A DNA stretch of 64,000 bases, taken from the NCBI GenBank assembly GCA_963843945.1, contig CAWJMF010000001.1:213458-277457 (forward strand), in the 5' to 3' direction. The position numbers were made by a program, and so were the translations under genes. The notes under the pieces are model-generated. The model saw nothing but the letters and a program-made list of their open reading frames with translations. It was not told where the DNA came from and ran no database searches. Shown in pieces: positions 7,289-15,992 of the stretch (positions within the stretch are counted from its first letter, which is position 1; each line of letters starts with the position of its first letter). This stretch comes from CAWJMF01 sp963843945. GTDB lineage: Bacteria > Vulcanimicrobiota > Vulcanimicrobiia > Vulcanimicrobiales > Vulcanimicrobiaceae.

Positions 7289-9873
7289 CCGTCCTGCGCC
7301 GCGCACGCGCCGCGACGGCGCTTCTTCTCGTGCTGACCCTGGCCGCGAGCGGGCTGCGTCCTGCCTCGGGCGAGCCGCAACAATCCGGCATCGACGCGCG
7401 CGTGCTGAAAGTCATGAACGAGACCGGCTGCGGTCTTCCCACGCTCAAGAGTACGCCGGCCGCCGGCGCGCCGCGTCCCGCGAGTAGCGCACGCGTTTCG
7501 CGCGTGCTGAGTTACCAGGTCGCACAAGCCGAATCGCCCTCGCCCGCGGCGACGGATCAACCCGCTTCGCCCGCGCCGCCGGCCGGCGCAACGGCGACGC
7601 CGACGCCGAGCCCGAGCCCGAGTCTCGTCCCGATCCCGCCGGCACCGCATTTTCCCGGCTCGCTAATCCCGCCGACGCCGATCGGTTCGCCCAGCGCGAC
7701 GCCGCCGCCGCTGCCGACGGCGACGCCGTCGCCCTCGCCGGGACCGATCTATCTCGACACGTCGGGAACGCCGCCGCCGATTCCGTTGAAAGGCGCGTCG
7801 CCGACGCCGGTTCCGCCGCCGACGGCTACCCCGGCGGTCTCACCCTCGCCGCTGCGCACGCTCGCACCGAACTCGGTGGTGGCCATCGCGGATTCGCTGC
7901 AAGGTTCGACCGAAGAGGGTCACCCCGGCGATCTCATCGGCAACGTCCACATCTTCTATCAAGAGGGCCAGATCGTCGGCGAGCGCGCGCACTTCGACGG
8001 CGACCACACCGTAACCATCACCGGGCACCCGTACCTCATCAACCACATTCAAGATACGATTCTCTACGGCGACGAGATCGATTTCGATACGCGCACGCGC
8101 AAAGCGGTTCTGACCAACGGCCACGGCGAGACGACCGAAGGCGTGGAGACGGGGAAACTTCACTACACCGCGCAGCGTCTCAACGCCGCGACGACCGGCG
8201 TCAGCCACGGCGAGCGCGCTTCGTTCACGACGTGCGAGAACCCGCACGGCGGCTATCACATCGAAGCGCGCCAGCTCGACATCTATCCGGGCGACAAGCT
8301 CATCGCCCGCAAAGCCGTGCTCTTCCTCGGGCCGCTGGCCATCCTCTACTTACCGCTGCTCGTCATCCCGCTGCGCAACGTCAAAGACCCGCGCCGCCAA
8401 ACCAACTTCATTCCGGTGGTCGGCTACGACTCGGTCGAGGGCTACTACATCAAAGCGCGGCTCGACTTCTACTACTCGGAATACTATTTCGGCTACTATC
8501 GGCTGGACTACTATACCAAGGAAGGCCTCGGGCTCGGCTACACCGCCTTCATCGGAACCAAGAACCACCGGCGCTACGTCACGATCGACGCCTATACGAT
8601 CAACAATCACGTCCAAAACGCGCGCCAGACGAACTTCAACCTGCAAGAAACCGAGAATTTTTCATCGCGCATCCGCGGGCAATTCGGGGCAACCTACACC
8701 GGCGACTACGGTCCCCAGCTGACGCTGCCCGCCACCGAGAACTTCAACGCCTCGATCGTGCGTCAGGGCGATCGCAGCACGCAGAACGTTACGCTCTCGC
8801 GCTTCCAGCAAGGCTCGCTCTCGGACAATACCAATATCGGCTTCATCGATTCGATTCAGATCGGTCAGAACCTCAACCAGCAGTTCAACTTGACCTACAC
8901 GCAGTTCGACAGCTCGCTGTCGACGACCAACACGCTGCACATCAATACGCTGACCCACCTCTTCACCAAGTTCGCGGACTACAACGTCACCTACGACAAG
9001 ACCAACTACAGCGAAGACCCTTACGGGTACAATAGCGAACCTCAGCTGCAGATCTTACCGCACTACAACATCCCGGGCTTGCCCTGGCAGCCGCAAGTCC
9101 AATTCACCGCCGGACTCTACACCGAGCCGCAGAACGCGTTCACGGCCGGCCGCGCCGAGCTGTATTTCAGTCAGCCGGTGTTCCTCAAGGTCTTCGGCAA
9201 CAGCGACTTTTCGGGCAACTACAGCATCCGCCAAGACTGGTACACGACGGGCGACGAGAAGGCGTTCGCGATGCAGAACATGGCACTCAACACGCCGATC
9301 GGAAGCAACATCGTCAACTCGGTGACCTACAACGAGCAGAATCCGATCGGTCCGCCGGACGTCCCCTTCCAACTGCTCGACCATCTCTCCGGCGGGGCCC
9401 ACGGCGCGCAGGACACGCTCCGTTTCTTCGACCGCGACCTGTTTTCGGTATCGCTCTCGACCGGCACCAACTTCGACCGTCAAGCCCAGCCGATTTCGTA
9501 CCAGATCACCGCGCGGCCGTCGCTGCTCGCGTACCTCTCAATCGGCGGCTACTGGCAGCCGGGCCCGGGTCAAGGCTTCGGCACGACGAACGTTCAGCTG
9601 GTCACGCCCTTCGGCTACGACACCAGCCTCGTCGTTTCGACGAACGTCAACTGGAAGGTCAACGGTCCCGCCAAACTCGCCGACCGCAACGTCTTCATCA
9701 ACAAGATCATCGGAAAGTGCTATTCGCTGCAGCTCGCTTACAACCAAGACCTCAAGCAAGTCTTCTTCAATATCACGATCCTCGCATTCCCGAGCAACGG
9801 CATCGGGGGCGGGGTCGGCTTAGGCGGTCAGAACCAGACCTCGGCCATCTTGCCGCAGAGCTTCACCTTCTAG
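7285..9873 (+). CDS. lptD: LptD/OstA-like outer-membrane LPS assembly protein
   Basis: About 862 residues. The N-terminus is best explained by a CTG start overlapping the upstream stop (CTGA), because this gives a full signal peptide (TVLRRARAATALLLVLTLAASG). A GTG at 7225 would overlap the permease by 64 bases, and a GTG at 7330 would cut the signal. After the signal comes a Pro/Thr/Ser-rich spacer of about 130 residues, unusual for LptD. An OstA beta-jellyroll domain follows (DLIGNVHIFYQEGQIVGERA; DEIDFDTRTRKAVLTNG), then a long beta-barrel region rich in aromatic alternation, ending in SFTF with a terminal Phe as in outer-membrane proteins. It should receive LPS from the periplasmic bridge and insert it in the outer leaflet. 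The LptE partner is not obvious here. Confidence 0.85.
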   Translation: MTVLRRARAATALLLVLTLAASGLRPASGEPQQSGIDARVLKVMNETGCGLPTLKSTPAAGAPRPASSARVSRVLSYQVAQAESPSPAATDQPASPAPPAGATATPTPSPSPSLVPIPPAPHFPGSLIPPTPIGSPSATPPPLPTATPSPSPGPIYLDTSGTPPPIPLKGASPTPVPPPTATPAVSPSPLRTLAPNSVVAIADSLQGSTEEGHPGDLIGNVHIFYQEGQIVGERAHFDGDHTVTITGHPYLINHIQDTILYGDEIDFDTRTRKAVLTNGHGETTEGVETGKLHYTAQRLNAATTGVSHGERASFTTCENPHGGYHIEARQLDIYPGDKLIARKAVLFLGPLAILYLPLLVIPLRNVKDPRRQTNFIPVVGYDSVEGYYIKARLDFYYSEYYFGYYRLDYYTKEGLGLGYTAFIGTKNHRRYVTIDAYTINNHVQNARQTNFNLQETENFSSRIRGQFGATYTGDYGPQLTLPATENFNASIVRQGDRSTQNVTLSRFQQGSLSDNTNIGFIDSIQIGQNLNQQFNLTYTQFDSSLSTTNTLHINTLTHLFTKFADYNVTYDKTNYSEDPYGYNSEPQLQILPHYNIPGLPWQPQVQFTAGLYTEPQNAFTAGRAELYFSQPVFLKVFGNSDFSGNYSIRQDWYTTGDEKAFAMQNMALNTPIGSNIVNSVTYNEQNPIGPPDVPFQLLDHLSGGAHGAQDTLRFFDRDLFSVSLSTGTNFDRQAQPISYQITARPSLLAYLSIGGYWQPGPGQGFGTTNVQLVTPFGYDTSLVVSTNVNWKVNGPAKLADRNVFINKIIGKCYSLQLAYNQDLKQVFFNITILAFPSNGIGGGVGLGGQNQTSAILPQSFTF

Positions 9874-9877
9874 ATGG

Positions 9878-10690
9878 CTACTGCGAACCCGACGGCGTCA
9901 CGTAGTTGTCGACCTCGCCGCCCGTGATGAAGGCCGCCGGATTGCTCGGGCCGGCTGCGCCGGCAAGGCGCACGATCAAATTTTGACTATTCTGCGTCGT
10001 GTCGAGATAAAAGCGGAACTGCGACGAGTCGGTCGGACCGCCGAGCGAATCTTGCACGATGCCGGCGGAGTTAACCGTGAAGAAGTTGACGTACCACACG
10101 TTGACGTTGTAGTTCGGCGTCGGGCTCGGGGAGGGGACGGGGGTAGGCGTTGCGCCGGGTGCGGTGGGCGTGGGCATCGGCGAAGCGCTCGGCGTCGGCG
10201 TGGGCGACGGGCCGCCTCCCGGCGGACAAGCTGGGTTGGCCCCCAGCGGATTGTTGAGTTGCGAGCGAAGGAACGTGATCTGAAAGACATTGTTTTGCCC
10301 GTTGTATGGAAAGACGGCGTTCACGGTGCTCGGGCCGATCGGCACGGCATGCGGGTTGAGGTTGGTCGTTCCGACCGCGGTCAAGTATTGAAGCAAGGTC
10401 GGCAGCGCCGTAAACCCGCCGCCGGTCTGCGCGCCGATCACGAACGAATACGAGTAGTTGTAGAAACCGGTCGTAAATGCGTTGGGATACGGCTCACCGT
10501 TGATCCCGCACGTGTTAAACACGATGACGTAATTGTAGTCGGCGAAGTCGAGCGGACCCTGAGCGGCAAATTGGACCACCATGCGTCCGTCGAGGTTCGC
10601 CGTTGAGGGATTCGGCGTGACTTGGCGGCCGCAGGCGGCGAGCCCGATGGCGAGTGTCAACGTCACGACGAGCGCGGCGCGGCGAAGCAT
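9878..10690 (-). CDS. Lipoprotein with Pro/Thr-rich linker, unknown function
   Basis: 270 residues from the ATG at 10690, which has GAGGAAACC in front. The signal LRRAALVVTLTLAIGLAAC is a clean lipobox, so lipidation at Cys20 is expected. The first half of the mature protein (YNYVIVFNTCGING, FYNYSYSFVIGAQTGG) is aromatic and small-residue rich. A run of about 40 Pro/Thr/Ser/Ala residues (around 155-195) separates it from a C-terminal segment (YNVNVWYVNFFTVNSAGIV). No family recognised. Its start codon overlaps, head to head, the ATG of lnt by two bases. That places each gene's upstream signals inside the other and suggests shared regulation, perhaps because Lnt acylates such lipoproteins. Confidence 0.75.
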   Translation of the reverse strand: MLRRAALVVTLTLAIGLAACGRQVTPNPSTANLDGRMVVQFAAQGPLDFADYNYVIVFNTCGINGEPYPNAFTTGFYNYSYSFVIGAQTGGGFTALPTLLQYLTAVGTTNLNPHAVPIGPSTVNAVFPYNGQNNVFQITFLRSQLNNPLGANPACPPGGGPSPTPTPSASPMPTPTAPGATPTPVPSPSPTPNYNVNVWYVNFFTVNSAGIVQDSLGGPTDSSQFRFYLDTTQNSQNLIVRLAGAAGPSNPAAFITGGEVDNYVTPSGSQ

Positions 10691-12197
10691 GGTTTCCTCA
10701 CTGGTTCCGTTCGCGCTTGCGGCTGCCGGCGCGCTCGCACTGGCGCTTGCGCTTCCGAAGACGAACTGGGTCGCGTTGGCACCACTGGGCGCCGTGGGCC
10801 TCTTTTGGGTCTGGTTTGGAGTGTCGCCGAGGCGAGCCTTCTGGGTCGGTTGGGTTGCCGGACTAGTATATTTCTCGATCGCCTTTGCCTGGTTCGGCGA
10901 GACGGCCGGCGCGTTCATCGCACCGTTTGGCTTTTTCTTAACGCTCGGGCCGGCCGTAGGTGACGCGTTTTTCGGCTTCGCTCTGGTCGGAGCGCTGGTT
11001 TCGTTCGCCGCCGCGCGCGCGCCGCGCGCCCTCGCCCCGCTGGCGGGCGCCGCGATCTTCGCCTTCGGCGAATGGCTGCGCTCCGAGGGCCTGGGGCCGC
11101 TCGGGGTGCCCTTCGCGAGCCTCGCCTATCCGCAAGTCGACTCGCCGCTGGCTCCGGTGGCGGCCTTCGTCGGGCCTTATGGGCTCACGTTCGTGCTCTG
11201 TACCTTCGCCGCGTACGCCGCCTACGCGATTCGTCTGCGCGGCGTGCGCGACGCCTACCGCGACGCCTTCGTCGCGTTCGCCTGCGTCATCGGAGCGGTC
11301 GCGCTAGCCTGGTCTTTTTGGCCGGCACGTACGGCGGCCGCTCCGACGTACCGGGTCGCGGCGATCCAAGGCAACATCCCGCAGAACGTCAAGTTCACGC
11401 CCGATGCGTTCTACGACGCGCTCGAGCGTTACGACGAACTCACGCGGCAGGCCGCAGCCGAACGCCCGCACCTGATCGTTTGGCCGGAGACGGTCATTCC
11501 GGTCGCGCTCAACCGCGTCCCCTGGCTGCAAGCGCGCTTCGCCGCACTCGCGAAGACGTCCGGCGCCGAGCTCGTCGTCGGAACGCTGCAGCAACGCGAC
11601 GACGGCGATTATAACGTGCTGTATTTTTTCCGTTCGGACGGCGGGCTGGACTCCGTGTACCGCAAGCGTCAGCTCGTCCCGTTCGCCGAACACTTGCCGT
11701 TCGGGTCCGCGCTCGCGTGGATTCCTTGGACCAAGGAAATCTCGCACTTCTCGAGCGGTGAAACGAGCGGCGTCGTCTCGGTACACGGCCTGCGCTTCGG
11801 GCCCGTCGTGTGCTGGGAATCGGCCTTCAGCGGACTCGTCGTCGACGACGTGCGTGACGGCGCCGACGCGCTGATCGTCGCGACCGACGATGCCTGGTTC
11901 GGCTCCACCGCGGGTCCCTATCAACACGCGCAGATCGCGCAACTGCGCGCCATCGAAACCGGCAGTTGGGTCGTGCGCGCGGCGTCGACCGGCATCAGCG
12001 GCTTGATCGCGCCGACCGGCCGCTACACGCGGCGCAGCGAGCTCAACCGCATGACGATCGTGACCGGCGAGATCGGCGCGCCCACGCCGACGCTGTACGA
12101 CGCGCTGGGCGCAGCGCCCGTCCCATTCGGGCTCGCGTTCGTCTACCTCGGCGCGCTCGCCGCGTCGTTGCGGCGGCGCCCGATTCCCAGAGAATGA
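10689..12197 (+). CDS. lnt: Apolipoprotein N-acyltransferase Lnt
   Basis: Inner-membrane enzyme that adds the third acyl chain to lipoproteins. 502 residues from the ATG at 10689. Six or more N-terminal membrane helices are followed by a nitrilase-like catalytic domain holding the whole triad: Glu in VWPETVIP (about 268), Lys in YRKRQLVPFAEHLPF (about 330) and Cys in GPVVCWESAFSG (about 380). A last helix (FGLAFVYLGALAASL) anchors the C-terminus. The start has only a weak ribosome site, but no better in-frame codon exists before the first helix. The stop overlaps the ATG of the lptC-like gene (ATGA). Presence of Lnt fits a diderm with triacylated lipoproteins. Confidence 0.93.
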   Translation: MVSSLVPFALAAAGALALALALPKTNWVALAPLGAVGLFWVWFGVSPRRAFWVGWVAGLVYFSIAFAWFGETAGAFIAPFGFFLTLGPAVGDAFFGFALVGALVSFAAARAPRALAPLAGAAIFAFGEWLRSEGLGPLGVPFASLAYPQVDSPLAPVAAFVGPYGLTFVLCTFAAYAAYAIRLRGVRDAYRDAFVAFACVIGAVALAWSFWPARTAAAPTYRVAAIQGNIPQNVKFTPDAFYDALERYDELTRQAAAERPHLIVWPETVIPVALNRVPWLQARFAALAKTSGAELVVGTLQQRDDGDYNVLYFFRSDGGLDSVYRKRQLVPFAEHLPFGSALAWIPWTKEISHFSSGETSGVVSVHGLRFGPVVCWESAFSGLVVDDVRDGADALIVATDDAWFGSTAGPYQHAQIAQLRAIETGSWVVRAASTGISGLIAPTGRYTRRSELNRMTIVTGEIGAPTPTLYDALGAAPVPFGLAFVYLGALAASLRRRPIPRE

Positions 12198-12733
12198 TCC
12201 GCAGGCTGCTTTGGCTCGGAGCCTTCGGCATCGGGCTCTGGCTCGTCGTCGCCGTCTTCATCTCGGGCAACGAAGATCTGCCGAAGCCGCCGAGCGGAAC
12301 GCAGGCTATCTTCAAGGGCGGTGCCGCGGCCGGCCGCCGCATCGATTCGCGTTCGTGGTCGGCCGATTACGACAAGATCGTGACCAACGCCGACCAGACG
12401 CAGCTCGACCTCGAGGGCGTGCACAACGGCGTCATCTACAAACACGGCAAGCCGTATTTGCTCGTCAATGCCGCGCATCTGACCGTCAACACCGTCACGC
12501 ACGACTTCGTCGCTCGCGGCCCGATTCACGTCGAGATGGTCGCGCCGCCCCACCGCTCCTTCGACACGAACGCCGCCAGCTGGGTCGACTTGACGCAGAA
12601 ACTGAGCCTACCGAAGCGAATCGTCATCCGCAGCGGGGCTCGGAAGCCGCTCGTCATCGGCAGCATGGAATTCAACGTCGCGACGGGGCAAGTCGAACTG
12701 CACCACGTGAGCGGCGCAGTCCGCTTCAGATGA
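12194..12733 (+). CDS. LptC-like LPS export protein
   Basis: 179 residues with one N-terminal membrane helix (LLWLGAFGIGLWLVVAVFI) and a periplasmic domain that reads like the LptC beta-jellyroll: ADYDKIVTNADQTQLDLEGVHNGVIYKHGKPYLLVNAAHLTVNTVTHDFVARGPI. LptC passes LPS from LptFG to the LptA bridge. Sequence identity in this family is low, so the call rests on topology, the OstA-like repeat pattern and its place in a cluster with an LptF/G permease, LptD and Lnt. It begins inside the lnt stop (ATGA). lptA and lptB are not in the window. Confidence 0.7.
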   Translation: MIRRLLWLGAFGIGLWLVVAVFISGNEDLPKPPSGTQAIFKGGAAAGRRIDSRSWSADYDKIVTNADQTQLDLEGVHNGVIYKHGKPYLLVNAAHLTVNTVTHDFVARGPIHVEMVAPPHRSFDTNAASWVDLTQKLSLPKRIVIRSGARKPLVIGSMEFNVATGQVELHHVSGAVRFR

Positions 12734-12742
12734 TCGGGAGGC

Positions 12743-13069
12743 TCAGCCGTTCTTCTTTTCTTCGAGGCTCTTCTTGGCTTCGGCGATCAAACGTTTGACT
12801 TTCTGGCCGCCCTTGTGCCCGATTTCCTCGTAGAAATCGCTCCCGTACTTTTCCTTGACGACCTTGCCGCCTTTTTGGCCGATCGCCTCGTAAAATTGGG
12901 CCCCGTGACGCTCGCGGGTGGCTTGACCACCCTTGCGCCCGATCGCCTCGTAGAAGCCCGAGCCATAGCGCTCGCGAACGGTGTCTCCACCCTTCTTTCC
13001 AGCTTCGCGGACGGACATCTCGCCGCCCGATTTATCTTCTGGGCTGGGCTTGGACGAATCGTCAGGCAT
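12743..13069 (-). CDS. KGG-repeat (group 1 LEA-like) stress protein
   Basis: Small, highly hydrophilic protein (108 residues) with three tandem repeats of about 20 residues, each ending Y-E-A/E-I-G-x-K-G-G: GFYEAIGRKGG, QFYEAIGQKGG and DFYEEIGHKGG, preceded by a degenerate REAGKKGG. This is the pattern of the bacterial KGG/YciG stress proteins and of plant Em (group 1 late-embryogenesis) proteins, which are disordered in solution and associated with desiccation or osmotic stress. No membrane segment or signal. The ATG is preceded by AAGGGG nine bases upstream. It diverges from the D-aminoacylase across 81 bp and converges with the lptC-like gene. The biochemical role of such proteins in bacteria is not settled. 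Confidence 0.85.
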   Translation of the reverse strand: MPDDSSKPSPEDKSGGEMSVREAGKKGGDTVRERYGSGFYEAIGRKGGQATRERHGAQFYEAIGQKGGKVVKEKYGSDFYEEIGHKGGQKVKRLIAEAKKSLEEKKNG

Positions 13070-13150
13070 GTAGTACTACCCCTTCGCTCAACGGCGAAAC
13101 AGCGTGGCGAACGCTAAGCTCGTACCCACAGCGCTCGGGCTTAAACTTGC

Positions 13151-14734
13151 ATGATCGCACTAATTATTGAGGCTGCCGACCTGTACGACGGTTCCGGCGG
13201 CGCACCTTTCCGCACGGACGTGGGGCTCGTCGGCGACCGGATCGCCCTGATCGGCGATTTGTCCGAGCGCGACGCGCAGGAGCGGGTCGACGGCCGGGGC
13301 CTCGCACTCGCTCCCGGCTTCATCGACGCGCACTCGCATAGTGACGAGTTGTGGCTGGCGAACCCGCGATGCGACGGGAAAATCGTGCAGGGCGTCACCA
13401 CCGAAATCGGCGGAAATTGCGGCAGCTCGATCGCGCCGCTGGCCGGCGCCGCGCTGGAGCGGAAGGCCGAAGAGCTCCGGCCGCTGGGGCTCGAGCCCGA
13501 GTGGAGCGACTTCGCCGGGTTCTTCGCGCTCGTCGAGAGGAGCGGCGTCGCGCTCAACGTGGCCAGCCTAGTGGGGCTTGGAACGACCCGCCGTTGCGTC
13601 CGCGGTGACCGCGCCGGCACGCTCGACACGGAGGAGCTAGCAGCCGAGATAATGCTCGTTCGGAATGCAGCCGAGCAAGGCGCCCTCGGCGTCTCGAGCG
13701 GCCTTATCTACACGCCCTCCCGCTACGCGGGAGCGGACGAACTCGCCGCGTGCGCGCGCGCGGCGCGAGCCGGCGGTGCCGGGCGATACGTCTCGCATTT
13801 GCGCAGCGAAGGCGACGAACTGCTGGCAGCGGTCGATGAAGCGCTCGGAGTCGGACGCAGTGCCGAGGTCGCCGTCCAGTTTTCGCACCACAAAGCCGCC
13901 GGTAAGAAAAATTGGGGCAAAGTGCACCGCTCGCTAGCCGCGCTCGAGCGAGCCCGCGGCGAGGGGCTCGCAGTCCACGCCGATCTGTACCCGTACGTTG
14001 CGAGCTGGACCGACCTCGATACGATCTTGCCGGACGACGCGCGCGACGGCGGCCGCGAGGCGACGCTCGAACGGCTCGCCGATCCCGCGACCGCGGCCGC
14101 GCTCGCCCTGCGCCTCGAGCTCGACCGCGGCGCGGACTGGCACGACATCTTGCTGACGACGGTCGCAAGCGAACGCAATGCTTTCGCCGCCGGTCTCCGG
14201 CTCGACGAGTATGCAGCACGCGTGCGGCTCGCACCAGCGCGAGCCGCGCTGGAGTTACTACGCGACGAGCGCTTGGAAGTCCAAGCCATCTTTTTCAACA
14301 TGAGCGAGGACGACGTCGCCGCGGTGATGAGCGCGCCGTTCAGTTGCATCGGCAGCGACGCGTCGGCGCGCGCGAAGAGCGGCATCACGGCGCAGGGCTA
14401 TCCGCATCCGCGGACCTTTGGAACTTTTCCGCGCGTCTTCGGACGCTACGTGCGCGGTCGGCACACGCTCGAACTCGCCGAGGCCGTGCGCCGCATGACC
14501 TCGCTTCCGGCCGAGATCTTCGGCCTAGCGGAACGCGGCAAGCTCGCGACGGGAGCGTACGCCGACCTCGTGCTCTTCGATCCCGCCGCGATTCGCGACA
14601 CCGCGACGTACGAAGATCCCTACGAATACCCGGTCGGCATCGAGCGCGTCTGGGTCAACGGCCGCACCGTCGTCCGCGACGGCACGCCGACCGGCGCTTT
14701 GCCGGGGCGCGTTCTGCGCGGCGGCCGCGGATGA
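13151..14734 (+). CDS. N-acyl-D-amino-acid deacylase (amidohydrolase superfamily)
   Basis: Cytoplasmic metal-dependent amidohydrolase, 527 residues, expected to release D-amino acids from N-acylated forms. It opens with the usual small beta domain (IIEAADLYDGSGGAPF) and the metal-binding PGFIDAHSHSDEL (HxH near 60). It continues with VTTEIGGNCGSSIAPL, where the Cys is the conserved ligand of D-aminoacylases, then YVSHLRSEGDELLAAVDEAL and FSHHKAAGKKNWGK, and closes with IGSDASARA and a C-terminal composite domain GKLATGAYADLVLFDPAAI. Substrate chirality and acyl chain cannot be set from sequence. The gene stands alone and is followed by a stem-loop. Confidence 0.9.
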   Translation: MIALIIEAADLYDGSGGAPFRTDVGLVGDRIALIGDLSERDAQERVDGRGLALAPGFIDAHSHSDELWLANPRCDGKIVQGVTTEIGGNCGSSIAPLAGAALERKAEELRPLGLEPEWSDFAGFFALVERSGVALNVASLVGLGTTRRCVRGDRAGTLDTEELAAEIMLVRNAAEQGALGVSSGLIYTPSRYAGADELAACARAARAGGAGRYVSHLRSEGDELLAAVDEALGVGRSAEVAVQFSHHKAAGKKNWGKVHRSLAALERARGEGLAVHADLYPYVASWTDLDTILPDDARDGGREATLERLADPATAAALALRLELDRGADWHDILLTTVASERNAFAAGLRLDEYAARVRLAPARAALELLRDERLEVQAIFFNMSEDDVAAVMSAPFSCIGSDASARAKSGITAQGYPHPRTFGTFPRVFGRYVRGRHTLELAEAVRRMTSLPAEIFGLAERGKLATGAYADLVLFDPAAIRDTATYEDPYEYPVGIERVWVNGRTVVRDGTPTGALPGRVLRGGRG

Positions 14735-14760
14735 ATCGTTTCGCGCTCGCGCGCTCGCCA

Positions 14761-14783
14761 TCGCCGCGTGCAAAGCGCGGCGA
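14761..14783. repeat. Perfect 8-bp inverted repeat between genes
   Basis: TCGCCGCG (14761-14768) and its exact complement CGCGGCGA (14776-14783) enclose a 7-base loop, 27 bases after the deacylase stop. No T-run follows on either strand, so it is not a classical intrinsic terminator. It may slow 3' decay or be a REP-like palindrome. A 22-codon reading frame starting in the deacylase stop runs through it and is probably not a gene. Confidence 0.4.
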
Positions 14784-14799
14784 ACTTAGCACTACGTAA

Positions 14800-15738
14800 G
14801 TGCGCGACGAGTCGGCTGCCCATCGTCCGCGCTTGAGGACCGGCGCAGCAGCGGTGTGCTGGGCTCTGATCGCGCTAGCGATCTCGATTCTCTGGGGACT
14901 CTGTGCCGGGGTCATCGCGTTCGTGATCGTTCCACGGCTTGGCCTCGATATTTCCTGGTCCTTCGGTCCGGCCGCATTGCTTCCGGCGCTCGAGATATGC
15001 CCGCTCATCGCCGCGTTCCGATTCCTGCGCGTCGGGCGAGTCGCCGGCGTGGCCGGCCTTTTGCTCGCGCACCTCGCGTACGTCGAACCGTTTTATGCCC
15101 TCGCCGCGTCCTTCACGGAACTCTACGAACTCAAACCGCTGGGCACGTACTATCCGGTTCTTAGCGCCGCCGTCCTTACCGCGGCTTGGCTTTATCTTTC
15201 GTGGCGCTCGACGAGCGCCGCGCGGGCTGTGTCGGCCGGGCTCGTACTCGCGGCGCTCTTTGTGGCCCTGCCGGTCGTCGTCGGTTCCGGACTCTATTCG
15301 TATAATCTCGTCACCTTCAAACAACACATGATCGAGCTCGAAACGGCGGTGCGCACATTCGCCCTCGAACGGTTGCATGCCGGAATGTCCCGTTCCGAGT
15401 TGTACGCTTTAGCGGACGAGTCAACGACCGTGAACGGGTTTACGTTTGCCATCGTCGGTGCCGAAAGCTCGCGAAACGGTGCCGACCAAGCCGGCACGGA
15501 GCCCCAGCCTACCGATACTCATCCACATCCGGTAGTCGAGTTGCTGGTCTCGGGCGGTCTTTGTCTCCCGAACGTTCGCGTTTACTTCGATAAGGAAGAT
15601 CGAGTCGAGCGATGGGATCAAATCCCAGCGTCAGGCCTGATGTGTGGAGAGGAGGGGGACTGCACGAAACCGGCCCGCGAGAATCGGTCTAGGGACGCCT
15701 ATTCGGTGGGCGAGCGCGCTTGCAACGCAACCCGCTAG
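14800..15738 (+). CDS. Polytopic membrane protein with periplasmic C-terminal domain, unknown function
   Basis: 312 residues from a GTG. Five or six hydrophobic helices occupy about residues 15-170 (AAAVCWALIALAISILWGLC, LLPALEICPLIAAF, VAGVAGLLLAHLAYV, AAVLTAAWLYLSW, GLVLAALFVALPVVV). A soluble part of about 130 residues follows (FKQHMIELETAVRTFALERL, LYALADESTTVNGFTF) with two late Cys-containing stretches (GGLCLPNVRVYF, GLMCGEEGDC). I recognise no family. The last bases overlap a dehydrogenase remnant on the opposite strand. Confidence 0.65.
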   Translation: MRDESAAHRPRLRTGAAAVCWALIALAISILWGLCAGVIAFVIVPRLGLDISWSFGPAALLPALEICPLIAAFRFLRVGRVAGVAGLLLAHLAYVEPFYALAASFTELYELKPLGTYYPVLSAAVLTAAWLYLSWRSTSAARAVSAGLVLAALFVALPVVVGSGLYSYNLVTFKQHMIELETAVRTFALERLHAGMSRSELYALADESTTVNGFTFAIVGAESSRNGADQAGTEPQPTDTHPHPVVELLVSGGLCLPNVRVYFDKEDRVERWDQIPASGLMCGEEGDCTKPARENRSRDAYSVGERACNATR

Positions 15739-15975
15739 CCGGAGGCGACAGGTTCGAGCGCCACGGCAATGTAATCGCGCTCGCCCAAGCCGCTTGCCGC
15801 TGCAGCCTGAAGGCGTGGCAGAATGCAATCCAAGAGCGGCATCGGTTCGTGCACCGCTTCGGCGGCTTCGCGGGCCAGCAAGAGGTCTTTGAGCAACGCG
15901 TCGAGGGCAAAGCGCGGCGCGGAATCGCGATCGAACAGCTGCTGCTTTTTCGTGCGATCGGACAGCTCCGGAATT
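15735..15975 (-). pseudogene. C-terminal remnant of a 3-hydroxyisobutyrate dehydrogenase-family gene
   Basis: On the minus strand a reading frame ending at a TAG (15737-15735) spells the conserved C-terminal all-alpha domain of beta-hydroxyacid dehydrogenases: APRFALDALLKDLLLAREAA, then PMPLLDCILPRLQAAAASGLGERDYIAVALE. In whole enzymes this follows an NAD-binding Rossmann domain and the catalytic Lys helix. Here similarity ends near 15975 and no start, Rossmann fold or catalytic domain lies upstream, so about 75 of roughly 290 residues survive. I infer a deletion relic. The codon choice is like that of neighbouring genes, so the loss may be recent. Confidence 0.65.
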
Positions 15976-15992
15976 GGCTCGCCGGCGCGCTG

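Noticed and set aside
14731..14799. A 22-codon frame overlapping the D-aminoacylase stop (ATGA)
   Set aside because: It consists of the inverted repeat read through and has an Arg/Ser/Pro composition typical of palindromic repeats; too short and without a ribosome site.
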